Shown: positions 8,792 through 15,846, numbered from the stretch's first letter. The stretch is DNA of 25,917 nt from Nostoc sp. CHAB 5834 (GCA_020829485.1 JAIVFU010000093.1:1-25917); one strand, 5' to 3'. The notes: generated from the letters alone by a model not told the origin. Made by a program: numbers and translations.

Positions 8792-9505
8792 TTAAATAGC
8801 CAAGACTTTGCCCTTGTATGTCCACTTAAAAGGTTTAGCCATTGTGTTATTAAAATAGTCAATAAATTCGAGAATTCGAGTTTTGAGGTCATTCTGACTT
8901 TTGAAGCTTGCACGCTTGAGTAATTTCCGAACTAAAATACTGAACCAAATCTCTATTTGGTTGAGCCAAGAAGAATGTTTAGGTGTGTAATGGAAAACGA
9001 TTCTATGTGTTGGGTCTTTCAAAAAAGCAGTACGAGATTTCATGGATTTGAGTATGCCACTTTTTCCCTTAATACCCAGGTCTATATTCAAACCTTCAAT
9101 TTGTGCAACCAACCGAACCAGCGACTCAGACTGGTGAGTGTTCAGACAATCCATGATTAAATGCCATTTTTTGGCATTGGGGTCACTTTCAATGACTCGA
9201 CAAATATTAAAGAGATAATCGGCTTCGGTTCTGGAATCTCCACAATTAGGCTCAATAATTTTACCAGTGGCAATATCAAAATTAGCGATTAAAGTTTGTG
9301 TACCATGACGAATATACTCAAATTCCCGTCTTTCAACCTTACCCGGTCGCATTGGTAAATCTTTTTCTCTTCGCTCTGTAGCCTGAATCCCAGTCATTTC
9401 ATCAATCGATATTGTACGCTCTCCGTTTTGATAACGTTCAATGGCGCTAATGTATAAACCAGTAATATCTTCAACTTTTGCATCAAATTCTTCATCTTGA
9501 GGGGG
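8792..9505 (-). CDS. IS630 transposase, DDE catalytic part (ORF B)
   Basis: The catalytic half of the transposase. The annotatable ATG at 9397 would miss the first catalytic Asp, which lies just upstream in SIDEMTG (Asp codon 9401-9403), so the real product must read in from the HTH ORF. The frame is open back to the C8 run at 9501-9508, and its first residues there are [21 protein letters not shown]. The second Asp is in [10 protein letters not shown] and the Glu in [11 protein letters not shown], giving the DDE triad; the pattern [14 protein letters not shown] is typical of IS630. Expression needs a +1 shift (skipping one C) or slippage on the C run. It would cut and move the element at TA targets. 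Confidence 0.9.
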   Translation of the reverse strand, partial: PPQDEEFDAKVEDITGLYISAIERYQNGERTISIDEMTGIQATERREKDLPMRPGKVERREFEYIRHGTQTLIANFDIATGKIIEPNCGDSRTEADYLFNICRVIESDPNAKKWHLIMDCLNTHQSESLVRLVAQIEGLNIDLGIKGKSGILKSMKSRTAFLKDPTHRIVFHYTPKHSSWLNQIEIWFSILVRKLLKRASFKSQNDLKTRILEFIDYFNNTMAKPFKWTYKGKVLAI

Positions 9506-9995
9506 GGGTTAACCAGTAGCGGCTCTGGTGGGGTTTAAGTTCTGCTTCCTCTAATAATCTTCCAACATGGCGGACGGATATACTTTCAATAATCTCTTGT
9601 TTCATGATTTCATCTGCTAGTTCTCTAGCTGTCCAATGACTTATTGGTCTTCCGTAATCTTCAGGTGAGGAACAAGCCAATACAAACAATTCGATTACTT
9701 GTTCCATAGTAAATTTTACTGGTGCGCCAACACGCTCCGAGTCTTGTAATCTCTGAAAAATAGACAATTCTTTATTGCTAGTTTCAAGCCATCGATTTCG
9801 CCATAAACGCGCCATATCCAGACTTATATCTAATATTCGACCAATTTCCCCATGATTTTTCCCCTCTGACGCTAGGAGAATTATTTTTGCCCTTAGTACT
9901 AGTTGTTGCGCCGTATTATGTCGGTTTATCAACTGTTGCAGTTCTGAGCGATCACTCTCGTTCAAATTTAATACTTTTGGAGCTAATCGTGCCAC
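9492..9995 (-). CDS. IS630 transposase, N-terminal HTH part (ORF A)
   Basis: 167 aa, DNA-binding half of the transposase. An HTH at about 45-70 ([23 protein letters not shown]) and a second at about 100-150 ([33 protein letters not shown]) are the paired domains that bind terminal repeats in Tc1/IS630 elements. The ORF ends [12 protein letters not shown] shortly after a run of eight C residues. The DDE half follows in the +1 frame, giving a joined protein of about 400 aa. Either programmed frameshifting on the C8 run or an inactivating one-base change could explain this. Confidence 0.9.
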   Translation of the reverse strand: MARLAPKVLNLNESDRSELQQLINRHNTAQQLVLRAKIILLASEGKNHGEIGRILDISLDMARLWRNRWLETSNKELSIFQRLQDSERVGAPVKFTMEQVIELFVLACSSPEDYGRPISHWTARELADEIMKQEIIESISVRHVGRLLEEAELKPHQSRYWLTPPSR

Positions 9996-10086
9996 ACCAG
10001 GTTCCCTTGTTTTTAGCCGAAACTGCTTTGACTCTACTTTCTTAGTTTCTCACAATAATGGTTGGTTTATTTCCGCCGCGCTGTAC

Positions 10087-10147
10087 TAGGGTAATAAGTG
10101 ATGGGTAAAACTGGGACTGATTCAGTGAATAAATTGAGTTGTTGCAT
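10087..10147 (-). pseudogene. AlkB-like dioxygenase, 5' part (start codon and first 20 codons)
   Basis: ATG at 10147 has AGGAGA 8 nt upstream. It encodes MQQLNLFTESVPVLPITYYP and is cut by the IS right end at the TA 10087-10088. Across the excised IS the frame continues directly into SFLSQELANELYQHCLKLEW at 8763. The MQQLNLF start is typical of cyanobacterial AlkB-like proteins. With its ribosome binding site left here, the 3' part is unlikely to be made normally. Confidence 0.85.
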
Positions 10148-10217
10148 GATAGTTTTCTCCTACTATTGAATGTGTAAATGAAGGAATTGCTGTTAGTTTT
10201 GGTTGATGGAGAAGACT

Positions 10218-10496
10218 TCATGTTTCTTGAGATACTTGCTCCCAATACTCAATAACAAAATCATGGGCTTGCTGTAACACTTGAGGAAGTAAAAATAACG
10301 GAACTTCCCAAGCCGCAATAACGCTACCAGCGAAACATTCGGCAAGTTCAACCCGAATGCACTCTGGTAAATTACTCTCTAAAAACTTGAGTGAATGATC
10401 TTCGTTATCTGGTAGCGGAACAAAAAAATAATCGTCGTGCATGATATCAGCAACTAGACCGTATTTTTCTGCCAAGGTTTTTCGTAGAGTGTTCAT
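10218..10496 (-). CDS. Hypothetical protein, 92 aa
   Basis: An intact 92-aa ORF in the minus-strand run, 70 bp upstream of the alkB-like start. It is acidic and probably helical (MNTLRKTLAEKYGLVADIMHDDYFFVPLPDNEDHSL, then LPQVLQQAHDFVIEYWEQVSQET). It has no signal peptide, no membrane segment and no recognised family, and a weak ribosome binding site. Gene spacing and codon pattern match its neighbours, so it is likely real. Confidence 0.55.
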   Translation of the reverse strand: MNTLRKTLAEKYGLVADIMHDDYFFVPLPDNEDHSLKFLESNLPECIRVELAECFAGSVIAAWEVPLFLLPQVLQQAHDFVIEYWEQVSQET

Positions 10497-10521
10497 AATT
10501 GTTGTTGAGTTAGGTAGGCAA

Positions 10522-11322
10522 TTATTGAGAGATGACTTTTACTATTTCGGGCAACCACCGCAGTTGAAAAACAGTTTGGTTTGAGGATTTGGCGACTGCG
10601 GGAACCATGCGACCCCATTGCTTACCTGATTCAGTAGGACGATAGGGAATTTTCTTGTCGTCAGTTCTGTATTGCAGTCCAGAATTTAGTAAGCAGTGGT
10701 TAACAGCCCGTGCAGACATTCCAACTACCTCACCAATTTGTGTCGGGTTGAGAAATGCGTCCTCTGCAACATTCGTTTGAGCGATCGCAATCTTTAATTC
10801 ATCTGCTGCTGGCTTAAGTGCGGGGTTGACTTTTGTGGCAGCATTAACTGCTAACTGGGCGGTGAGGGATTTGTCTAGTCCAGCAAATTCACCCAACATC
10901 ATTGCTAACTGTGCGGCTTCGTGGGATGGGGCTAATGTATGTGGTGATTCTTGCTGTTTTACTGGCTCTACTTGGGTTGAGAGCATCACTTTCATCAAAG
11001 TTCTGTTAGCCCAGATGCGGAATTCAACAGAAACCCACCGAGCTAAATCAATGGCGATTTCTGGGTGAATCCAAGTGCTTTGTTCACTTCCGTATCCTTG
11101 GATGTCTATCACCAATAACGATATGAGGATCTTCATATCGTTAGAAAGTGCTTGCAAATACTGCTTTGTAGACTTGAGCTTTGTGTAATCGGCTAAGAAC
11201 TTTCCGTTAGCTTTGCACATCTGACTTGCATTCACGTAGCCCTTGGGAACAGCATATTTACCTATTTCCCCATCTTGAGGCATTTGATTAATTTCTGAGT
11301 CGTGCCAAAAATGTGTCAACAT
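10522..11322 (-). CDS. KilA-N domain protein
   Basis: 266 aa. The N-terminal region (about 1-115) is a KilA-N domain: EIGKYAVPKGYVNASQMCKANGKFLADYTKLKSTKQYL, then GYGSEQSTWIHPEIAIDLARWVSVEFRIWANRTL. KilA-N is a DNA-binding module of phage and plasmid regulators and antirepressors. The C-terminal part (about 190-266: FLNPTQIGEVVGMSARAVNHCLLNSGLQYR... ESGKQWGRMV) resembles the winged-helix tail of phage antirepressor proteins. A regulatory role in the element is inferred. An AGGG motif lies upstream of the ATG at 11322. KilA-N genes of this type recur in cyanobacterial plasmids and mobile regions. Confidence 0.85.
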   Translation of the reverse strand: MLTHFWHDSEINQMPQDGEIGKYAVPKGYVNASQMCKANGKFLADYTKLKSTKQYLQALSNDMKILISLLVIDIQGYGSEQSTWIHPEIAIDLARWVSVEFRIWANRTLMKVMLSTQVEPVKQQESPHTLAPSHEAAQLAMMLGEFAGLDKSLTAQLAVNAATKVNPALKPAADELKIAIAQTNVAEDAFLNPTQIGEVVGMSARAVNHCLLNSGLQYRTDDKKIPYRPTESGKQWGRMVPAVAKSSNQTVFQLRWLPEIVKVISQ

Positions 11323-11356
11323 GATTCATTCCCTGGCTATTGAACAAATAATTGAT

Positions 11357-11815
11357 TCAGGCATTCACGCGCACCAAACTTTTTTCACCAACTAGTGAAA
11401 AGCGATTCGATATAGTCGGTGTCTTAATTAACGTTGGTGACATCAATTCAACGAGATAAAACCAAGAATTATGCACCAGTGCTATTCCCAGAATCAGCCG
11501 TTGTTTTGTTCCCTTATCGTGAGAACAGAGAATCACTCTTTCGCCTAAAACAAAAGCAGGTTTTTGCACAGTGATGCTTTCTAACTCTCCAGTCCCGATG
11601 ATTTGGTTCTGTGTGGCGTGGAGTATTTCTTTACCGCAATCAATTGAATAAATCCAACATTCGTGTTTCCATTGCATACCGCAGCAGTAACCAAATCTCC
11701 TTGTAGTTCGTAGGAAAACTCTCTCCAGTAAATTAACTGCAACAGGTGGAATTGTTCCACGCCAAGGTGGAGAGAGATACCAGCTTGTTTGAAGTGCGTT
11801 AATGTGGTCAATCAT
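11357..11815 (-). CDS. DUF1392 family protein
   Basis: 152 aa, matching the small Nostoc/Anabaena-specific DUF1392 family in length and pattern (MIDHINALQTSWYLSPPWRGTIPPVAVNLLERVF, RRFGYCCGMQWKHECWIYSI, TVQKPAFVLGERVILC). The function is unknown; beta-rich with conserved Trp and Cys residues. Its ATG overlaps the stop of the upstream HTH gene (ATGA, 11812-11815), and GGGAG within that gene supplies the ribosome binding site, so the two are translationally coupled. An overlapping 76-aa frame at 11581-11811 is a shadow. Confidence 0.8.
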   Translation of the reverse strand: MIDHINALQTSWYLSPPWRGTIPPVAVNLLERVFLRTTRRFGYCCGMQWKHECWIYSIDCGKEILHATQNQIIGTGELESITVQKPAFVLGERVILCSHDKGTKQRLILGIALVHNSWFYLVELMSPTLIKTPTISNRFSLVGEKSLVRVNA

Positions 11816-12210
11816 GCTTTTCTCCCTAATAGGTAATTAATGGCTTCGGAGTCAATAGAGGCAATACGCTTTTTTAAATGTTGTGGGGGATTTTCAAAAA
11901 AGCTTTTGAGATGCCATCTCCGAACTTGATAACGCTTAGAAGAACGGCGGCTAGTTTTCAACCAACCACGGCGCACCCAACCAGAAACAGTGGTGGAATG
12001 CACACATAGAACACGGGCGATTTCAGCACTACTATAGTTATCGAGAAAGGGGCTTGTAGAATAACCTAAAGCCCAAAGCTTAGTAGCGATAGCAATTGGA
12101 GTACGAAAATAGCCATGTCTTTTTAAGATTGAGGCTATTTGCTTAGGGGTATAAAGTTCAGCTTTAGCTTCAATGATTCCGAGTTCTTCATCAGTCCATT
12201 TGGGATTCAT
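11812..12210 (-). CDS. Helix-turn-helix DNA-binding protein
   Basis: 132 aa, basic. The N-terminal segment resembles a Myb/SANT-like or recombinase-type helix pair (WTDEELGIIEAKAELYTPKQIASILKRHGYFRTPIAIATKLWALGYS). A second HTH at about 57-90 (NYSSAEIARVLCVHSTTVSGWVRRGWLKTSRR) resembles MerR/excisionase-like wings (YQVRRWHLKSFF). GGAGG lies 6 nt before the ATG at 12210, a strong start. It is coupled to the DUF1392 gene by a 4-bp overlap. Its likely job is as a regulator or DNA-organising factor of the element; the target is unknown. Confidence 0.75.
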   Translation of the reverse strand: MNPKWTDEELGIIEAKAELYTPKQIASILKRHGYFRTPIAIATKLWALGYSTSPFLDNYSSAEIARVLCVHSTTVSGWVRRGWLKTSRRSSKRYQVRRWHLKSFFENPPQHLKKRIASIDSEAINYLLGRKA

Positions 12211-12226
12211 TTATTACCTCCAATGT

Positions 12227-12436
12227 TTATGCAGACTTAGGAGAAGAATTTTCTTGAACAATCTGAGCGTTGATAGATTCAAATTCCACTTGGAAGATGT
12301 TCATATCTGTGGACATTGCCCCACTGTTGTAGCGGTCTACGATGTGTTGCTTGATTGTGGATTGATTCAGCCCATCAGGGATATCGATGTGCGCTTCACT
12401 TGTGATTTTTTCAACAACTGTAACGATGACTTTCAT
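12227..12436 (-). CDS. Hypothetical small protein, 69 aa
   Basis: The start is set at ATG 12436 (MKVIVTVVEKITSEAHIDIPDGLNQ) because AGGA lies just upstream. The longer frame to 12544 runs through the end of the neighbouring gene and would add an unrelated tail. It is a compact beta/alpha protein with an acidic middle, ending VQENSSPKSA. No family was recognised. It sits between the 280-aa unknown and the HTH gene in the same direction. Confidence 0.6.
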   Translation of the reverse strand: MKVIVTVVEKITSEAHIDIPDGLNQSTIKQHIVDRYNSGAMSTDMNIFQVEFESINAQIVQENSSPKSA

Positions 12437-12501
12437 GGGTAATTCCTGTTTGATTAATTTAGGATTCAGAAGTAAAAATATTCTGAATCCTGATTTGTGA
12501 T

Positions 12502-13344
12502 TTACACTGCTCCAACTTTTGCTGTTTGCACCTGTTGCATCCACGTTTTGATTGCAGTTAACTCATCTGTATCGCTAGCAACAGCATCAACAACTAACTT
12601 TTCATAAGAAGATTCGGCATGATTGGGATATTCACACTTGCCTGCCGCCCAAGCCAAACACATGGTTTTGATTAGTTCATTAATCTGGTTAATATCAAGT
12701 AAACTTGGGCGGTCAACATCCTGAAATTGCAACCACTCTTTGACTAAATCAAGTGGATAGTCAAGCAAGGTGCGAATATTTTTAACTCGCAAGTCTTGAG
12801 GATGTACTGGTTGAGGAACTACGCTAAGTTTTGGTGGAGTCAGTGGGGGTTCGGGAATCGAGCTTGAAGTTGCACCCAATAAAGATTGGATGTCACGAAT
12901 GATAGTTGCCCAATTCAAATCTCTACTCCATTCTCTGTAAATTTTGGTTTTACTTGCAGCATCATAAAGGTTACAGAAAACCGTATTTTCGTCGCCAGCA
13001 TTAGCGACAATAATCAGTGGTTTAGAGAAATCTTGGATTAATGAGGCAGCTAAAAGGAAGCTTTTGGCAAAGTTGGTTTCAACACCAGTTCTTATTATGT
13101 AAAGCTCATCAGCACTCACGACAATATCGAGTTTGAGATTGTCCTTGCCTTTGAATTCTTTAGTCGTCAATCGCAGTTCTGACAGATACCCAGTTAATGC
13201 TCTTTGAGGAACTGGGATTTTCTTATCCTGGCTGATATTAAACTTGTACCAAACGAATGATTCCCCGTCTACTTCCCCCTGATTCACATATAAATAGATG
13301 GGTTCGGGAGGGTTGCATAAACCTAGTTTGATTTCAGCAGTCAT
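12502..13344 (-). CDS. Hypothetical protein, 280 aa
   Basis: 280 aa. The ATG at 13344 has GAGGTG 5 nt upstream. The N-terminal 130 residues look beta-rich (IYLYVNQGEVDGESFVWYKF, LKLDIVVSADELYIIRTG, SKPLIIVANAGDENTVFCNLYD). A Pro-rich linker at about 162-185 (SIPEPPLTPPKLSVVPQP) leads to a helical C-terminal part (DLVKEWLQFQDVDRPSLLDINQINELIKTMCLAWAAG). No family is recognised with confidence. An OB-fold-like N-terminus with flexible linker would resemble single-strand DNA-binding proteins of plasmids, but this is a guess. It is in the minus-strand run. Confidence 0.65.
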   Translation of the reverse strand: MTAEIKLGLCNPPEPIYLYVNQGEVDGESFVWYKFNISQDKKIPVPQRALTGYLSELRLTTKEFKGKDNLKLDIVVSADELYIIRTGVETNFAKSFLLAASLIQDFSKPLIIVANAGDENTVFCNLYDAASKTKIYREWSRDLNWATIIRDIQSLLGATSSSIPEPPLTPPKLSVVPQPVHPQDLRVKNIRTLLDYPLDLVKEWLQFQDVDRPSLLDINQINELIKTMCLAWAAGKCEYPNHAESSYEKLVVDAVASDTDELTAIKTWMQQVQTAKVGAV

Positions 13345-13397
13345 GTTTCACCTCGGCTAAGTTTCATTGATTAGTGTTTCGTGTGCAATAATGGGAA

Positions 13398-13468
13398 TTC
13401 TGTAGCGGGAGAAAAACTTCCGTGCGTTCACCTAAAGTAATGGCATTCCTTTAGGTGAACGCTTTTTT
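13398..13468 (+). ncRNA. Candidate small RNA upstream of the terminator
   Basis: The only reason for a plus-strand terminator here would be a plus-strand transcript. A weak promoter-like pair (TTGATT 13367-13372, TAATGG 13389-13394, 16-bp spacer) would give an RNA of about 70 nt with a small hairpin (GGGAG/CTTCC near 13408-13420) followed by the terminator. This is inferred; the promoter match is poor. Confidence 0.3.
13424..13468 (+). terminator. Strong plus-strand terminator in a minus-strand gene run
   Basis: A perfect 14-bp stem, GCGTTCACCTAAAG (13424-13437) with CTTTAGGTGAACGC (13449-13462), has an 11-nt loop and is followed directly by TTTTTT (13463-13468). The T-run is on the plus strand, opposite to all neighbouring genes. 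It may end a short antisense or independent RNA starting around 13395-13405. Confidence 0.8.
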
Positions 13469-13469
13469 A

Positions 13470-13658
13470 CTAATTAGAAGGTTCAGGGTTACGCTCTAAC
13501 TCCCATTGCAGATAAGTCAGTGCATTTTGAGCATCGGCAATGTTTAAATCAGGTTGATATCCCTGGTTCAGGAGTTGTTTGTAGTCTGGGTGCGTAGCAA
13601 TTTCGGATATCAGGGTTTGAGCTTGTTCAACTAGGTAGTGGAGATGTGGATTAGACAT
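13470..13658 (-). CDS. Hypothetical small protein, 62 aa
   Basis: 62 aa, helical and acidic (MSNPHLHYLVEQAQTLISEIATHPDYKQLL, then LNIADAQNALTYLQWELERNPEPSN). Its ATG at 13658 begins directly after the stop of the preceding gene (13659-13661), which implies translational coupling. No family was recognised. Its stop lies 2 bp from the opposing terminator hairpin. Confidence 0.6.
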   Translation of the reverse strand: MSNPHLHYLVEQAQTLISEIATHPDYKQLLNQGYQPDLNIADAQNALTYLQWELERNPEPSN

Positions 13659-13859
13659 TTATATGCCCAGCCTGGAACATAAATCCTCAGCTTTGACTCC
13701 TATTGTTCCTGGCTCAATCTCCGTCGCTACCTCTTCAAGCAGAGATTGAAAATTCGGATGTTCATCGTTAATTTCAATCTCAAATAAATCTGCGCTCTGT
13801 GTGACGACAGTTGCCCAATTAGGTAAAGTCTGTGGAATGGTTTTCGCGTAAAGTTTCAT
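13659..13859 (-). CDS. Hypothetical small protein, 66 aa
   Basis: 66 aa, acidic (MKLYAKTIPQTLPNWATVVTQSADLFEIEINDEHPNFQSLLEEVATEIEPG). GAGGAAAC lies upstream of the ATG, a clear ribosome binding site. It abuts the 62-aa gene with no gap, so the two are probably made together. No family was recognised. Confidence 0.6.
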   Translation of the reverse strand: MKLYAKTIPQTLPNWATVVTQSADLFEIEINDEHPNFQSLLEEVATEIEPGTIGVKAEDLCSRLGI

Positions 13860-13883
13860 AATTGTTTCCTCTTCAATTAAGAG

Positions 13884-14084
13884 TTAAAAATTCTCGGCAA
13901 TCTCCAACAAAAAGCCGCGTCCCGTGTTCTGTACTTGCACCAGTTCTCTATCTAGTAGTGTTTGAATTACTGAATCGGAGAATTGGAATTGCAAACGGTG
14001 CAGAGGTACACAACCACCACAAAGCCGAATCGAACGCAGCAAATGATTAGCTCTACGGTCAAAACTGTTTGTAGAATTAGCCAT
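13884..14084 (-). CDS. Hypothetical small protein, 66 aa
   Basis: The start is placed at ATG 14084 (MANSTNSFDRRANHLLRSIRLCGG), which overlaps the upstream gene by 8 bp; an in-frame ATG at 14093 is an alternative. Basic N-terminus, then a winged-helix-like tail (FSDSVIQTLLDRELVQVQNTGRGFLLEI). That tail could be a small DNA-binding fold, but this is weak. Confidence 0.5.
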   Translation of the reverse strand: MANSTNSFDRRANHLLRSIRLCGGCVPLHRLQFQFSDSVIQTLLDRELVQVQNTGRGFLLEIAENF

Positions 14085-14403
14085 TGTTTGCACCCTTAGT
14101 TAATACGGTTAACTGTCGGTTGAGAATGCTTATCTGTTGTTGATAAAAGTCAATCTCTGCGGTAATTTGCTGAAATAATTCTTCTGGTGTGAGCGGTTGG
14201 ATTTGATCCTCTTTCAAGTACGATATTTCATCAGAATTCTTGTTAGGCATCAGCACATAACGCCAACCATCATCAAATTGTTCAGCTAATTCAGTACCAG
14301 AGGGATAGTAATAAAATCCCAGAATGATGCCGTCTTGTGTACGCTGTTCCAAAGTAAAGCGAGGGTAGCCCCAGTGTTGAGGGATTGATATTGTGCGTTG
14401 CAT
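14077..14403 (-). CDS. Hypothetical protein, 108 aa
   Basis: 108 aa. The N-terminal half is beta-rich and aromatic (MQRTISIPQHWGYPRFTLEQRTQDGIILGFYYYPSG, DDGWRYVLMPNK). The C-terminal half is a predicted coiled coil (LTPEELFQQITAEIDFYQQQISILNRQLTVL). No family was recognised. It overlaps the next gene of the run by 8 bp, suggesting coupling. The ribosome binding site is poor. Confidence 0.6.
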   Translation of the reverse strand: MQRTISIPQHWGYPRFTLEQRTQDGIILGFYYYPSGTELAEQFDDGWRYVLMPNKNSDEISYLKEDQIQPLTPEELFQQITAEIDFYQQQISILNRQLTVLTKGANNG

Positions 14404-14492
14404 AGATTTAATTGGGATTGGTGAATAAGCGAATAGTTGATGAGCGATCGCTACCTGTAGATGTAGAGCAATCGCTCTCGTCTGTGCGAGAA

Positions 14493-15323
14493 TTACGCCG
14501 CCACTAATTCTTGGCTTTCTGCAACTGGCGCATACTCCCGTAACATTTCCCAGTCAAGGGCAGTCAGCATCTCAAATGGTCGGTCTAGCAATTCTTCGCA
14601 GTTAACCGCTTCTGCATGGGGTAGTGTGTCCACCATTGACAATGAGCGCACAGCATCATAGACCGAGTTAGAATACTGCTGTTGACCTGAATAACGCCTC
14701 TTCACCCACCAGTCACCGTCAGTGCATCCGACTTGCCCCAGTTTCACGCCGTTGTTGTTGTAAATGCCATCATCGAGAATTTCAAACCCATAATTCTGGC
14801 ACTCGTTGAAGATATGCGCCATGATTTGGTTTTCGGTCGTGGGGGGTGTTGCAAGTTGTTCCTGCACAGGTAATGAGCCGTCTTTGTAGTGAGTGCAGAT
14901 GAAGCGATCGCAACGCATTAGAGTGTTGGCACGAAATAGTTCTTTACTGTTGACCGTGACTACCCAGTGTTGCGTTAAATGGTTGTCGTCATGGCTGATG
15001 CTGGCTACCAGTTTGTCATCAGCGTAATATTCGTGATGGTCAAACGAGATTTCGACTATTCTGAGGGGTTCGGGAGCTACAACTTGGGCTTGGTCAGCGA
15101 TGTAGTTGTCGAGTTCGGCTTGAGCTAGGGCTTGTTCGTCGGGGATGGCAGGGGCGATTTTCTGAATCTTGCTTGCCTGATAGTTAACAATGGCGGAAAT
15201 CCAGGCATCCTTACAGCGTTTGTCGCTTACTTCGACTGTGCAGGCAATCTCGCTGTAGATTTGCTTGAGACGGGCAATCGATTTCAGTCGCAGCTGTTGT
15301 GCTGTGTAAATAACGTGAGTCAT
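14493..15323 (-). CDS. SAP-like domain protein, first gene of the minus-strand run
   Basis: 276 aa. The N-terminus (about 5-55: YTAQQLRLKSIARLKQIYSEIACTVEVSDKRCKDAWISAIVNYQ) has the LxxxSIxxLKxIxxExxxxVxxxKRxKxxWI pattern of a SAP-like DNA-binding helical pair found in several Nostoc mobile-element proteins. The remainder (about 85-276) is an uncharacterised beta-rich region with many conserved-looking aromatic residues (FDHHEYYADDKLVASISHDDNHLTQHWVV, GDWWVKRRYSGQQQYSNSVYDAV). It lies about 95 bp downstream of the strong promoter at 15425-15453, and would be the first product of the operon. Its role is unknown; DNA handling is inferred from the SAP-like part. Confidence 0.7.
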   Translation of the reverse strand: MTHVIYTAQQLRLKSIARLKQIYSEIACTVEVSDKRCKDAWISAIVNYQASKIQKIAPAIPDEQALAQAELDNYIADQAQVVAPEPLRIVEISFDHHEYYADDKLVASISHDDNHLTQHWVVTVNSKELFRANTLMRCDRFICTHYKDGSLPVQEQLATPPTTENQIMAHIFNECQNYGFEILDDGIYNNNGVKLGQVGCTDGDWWVKRRYSGQQQYSNSVYDAVRSLSMVDTLPHAEAVNCEELLDRPFEMLTALDWEMLREYAPVAESQELVAA

Positions 15324-15424
15324 AATTAAGATTCCCTGTACAAATGTATGGGTTTTTCAAAAGGCGATCGCACGAAGTTTTCCAGGCTGTGAGCGGTCGC
15401 CTTTTGTTTGTCTCTATGATTATC

Positions 15425-15453
15425 ATATTAGTCGCTGCGACTAATAATGTCAA
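15425..15453 (-). promoter_or_regulatory. Sigma-70 promoter for the minus-strand run
   Basis: On the minus strand TTGACA (plus 15448-15453) and TAATAT (plus 15425-15430) are separated by exactly 17 bp, close to the consensus. Transcription would start near 15418, giving a leader of about 95 nt before the 276-aa gene. The spacer and -10 are covered by the palindrome 15426-15446. Confidence 0.8.
15426..15446. promoter_or_regulatory. Operator-like palindrome O1 in the spacer of the minus-strand promoter
   Basis: A perfect 21-bp palindrome with core TTAGTCGCTGCGACTAA (15428-15444). Its position between -35 and -10 is that of a classic repressor site. A half-site (TCGACTAA, 15458-15465) lies next to it. 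Confidence 0.75.
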
Positions 15454-15490
15454 GATATCGACTAACATATACTTGGCTAAGATTTATGGT

Positions 15491-15507
15491 ATAGTCGCAG
15501 CTACTAA
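15491..15507. promoter_or_regulatory. Operator-like palindrome O2 over the regulator's own -10
   Basis: TAGTCGCAGCTACTA (15492-15506) repeats the O1 half-sites with one change. It overlaps an extended -10 (TGGTATAGT, 15487-15495) pointing toward the XRE-type gene, which suggests that the gene controls itself. Confidence 0.6.
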
Positions 15508-15538
15508 GGGGCAAACACAAGGAGGTGTAAGGTTAAAG

Positions 15539-15796
15539 ATGCCGATATTTATAAAAGAATCAATGCCGATTAAGTGGCGCTTGGCTGTATTGATGGCTGA
15601 TAGAGAAATTGATTATAAAGAGCTTGCTGAGATGACAGGTATGCATCCTGTGACTATCAGCAAGCACAAAAATATTCGTGTGATGCCAGAGAGGTTAGAG
15701 AGAGAGACATTGGAGAAATATTGCAAAGCTCTTAACTGTCAACCCGGTGATTTGTTAACTTATGTGCCGGATGAACCGAAAGGGCAAATATCGTAG
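15539..15796 (+). CDS. XRE/Cro-type HTH regulator, divergent from the operon
   Basis: 85 aa from ATG 15539 (MPIFIKESMPIKWRLAVLMADREIDYKEL), chosen because GGAGGTG lies 12 nt upstream; the longer frame to 15344 runs through promoter and operators. The fold is a Cro/C1-type HTH: WRLAVLMADREIDYKELAEMTGMHPVTISKHKNI as the recognition part, then LEKYCKALNCQPGDLLTYVPDE, the usual tail of these small repressors. Two palindromes in the divergent control region (15426-15446, 15491-15507) are the natural targets, so it probably represses the minus-strand operon and itself. A terminator follows. Confidence 0.85.
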   Translation: MPIFIKESMPIKWRLAVLMADREIDYKELAEMTGMHPVTISKHKNIRVMPERLERETLEKYCKALNCQPGDLLTYVPDEPKGQIS

Positions 15797-15802
15797 TGTA
15801 TC

Positions 15803-15846
15803 GCTTTTGACAAACATCTGCTAGCTGATAAGTCAAAAGCATTTTT
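15803..15846 (+). terminator. Rho-independent terminator after the regulator gene
   Basis: A perfect 9-bp stem, GCTTTTGAC (15803-15811) with GTCAAAAGC (15832-15840), with a further short palindrome in the loop, is followed by ATTTTT. It lies 7 bp after the stop. Confidence 0.75.

Larger units (their letters stand above)
8762..10088 (-). mobile_element. IS630-family insertion sequence inserted in an alkB-like gene
   Basis: The terminal inverted repeats are GTACAGCGCGGCGGAAATAA at the left (8764-8783) and its exact reverse complement at the right (10067-10086), with partial match continuing inward (xCCAA). A TA dinucleotide flanks each end (8762-8763 and 10087-10088), the target-site duplication typical of IS630/Tc1-mariner elements. 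Removing the element plus one TA restores a perfect alkB reading frame, which confirms the boundaries. Inside are an HTH ORF and a DDE ORF on the minus strand, separated by a C8 run. Confidence 0.95.

Noticed and set aside
10042..10245. 67-aa minus-strand frame
   Set aside because: It lies in another frame over the alkB 5' end and the IS terminus; no pattern and no ribosome binding site.
11581..11811. 76-aa minus-strand frame
   Set aside because: Shadow of the DUF1392 gene in a different frame.
15344..15538. N-terminal extension of the XRE regulator
   Set aside because: It covers the divergent promoter and both operators; the start at 15539 gives the normal size for this regulator family.
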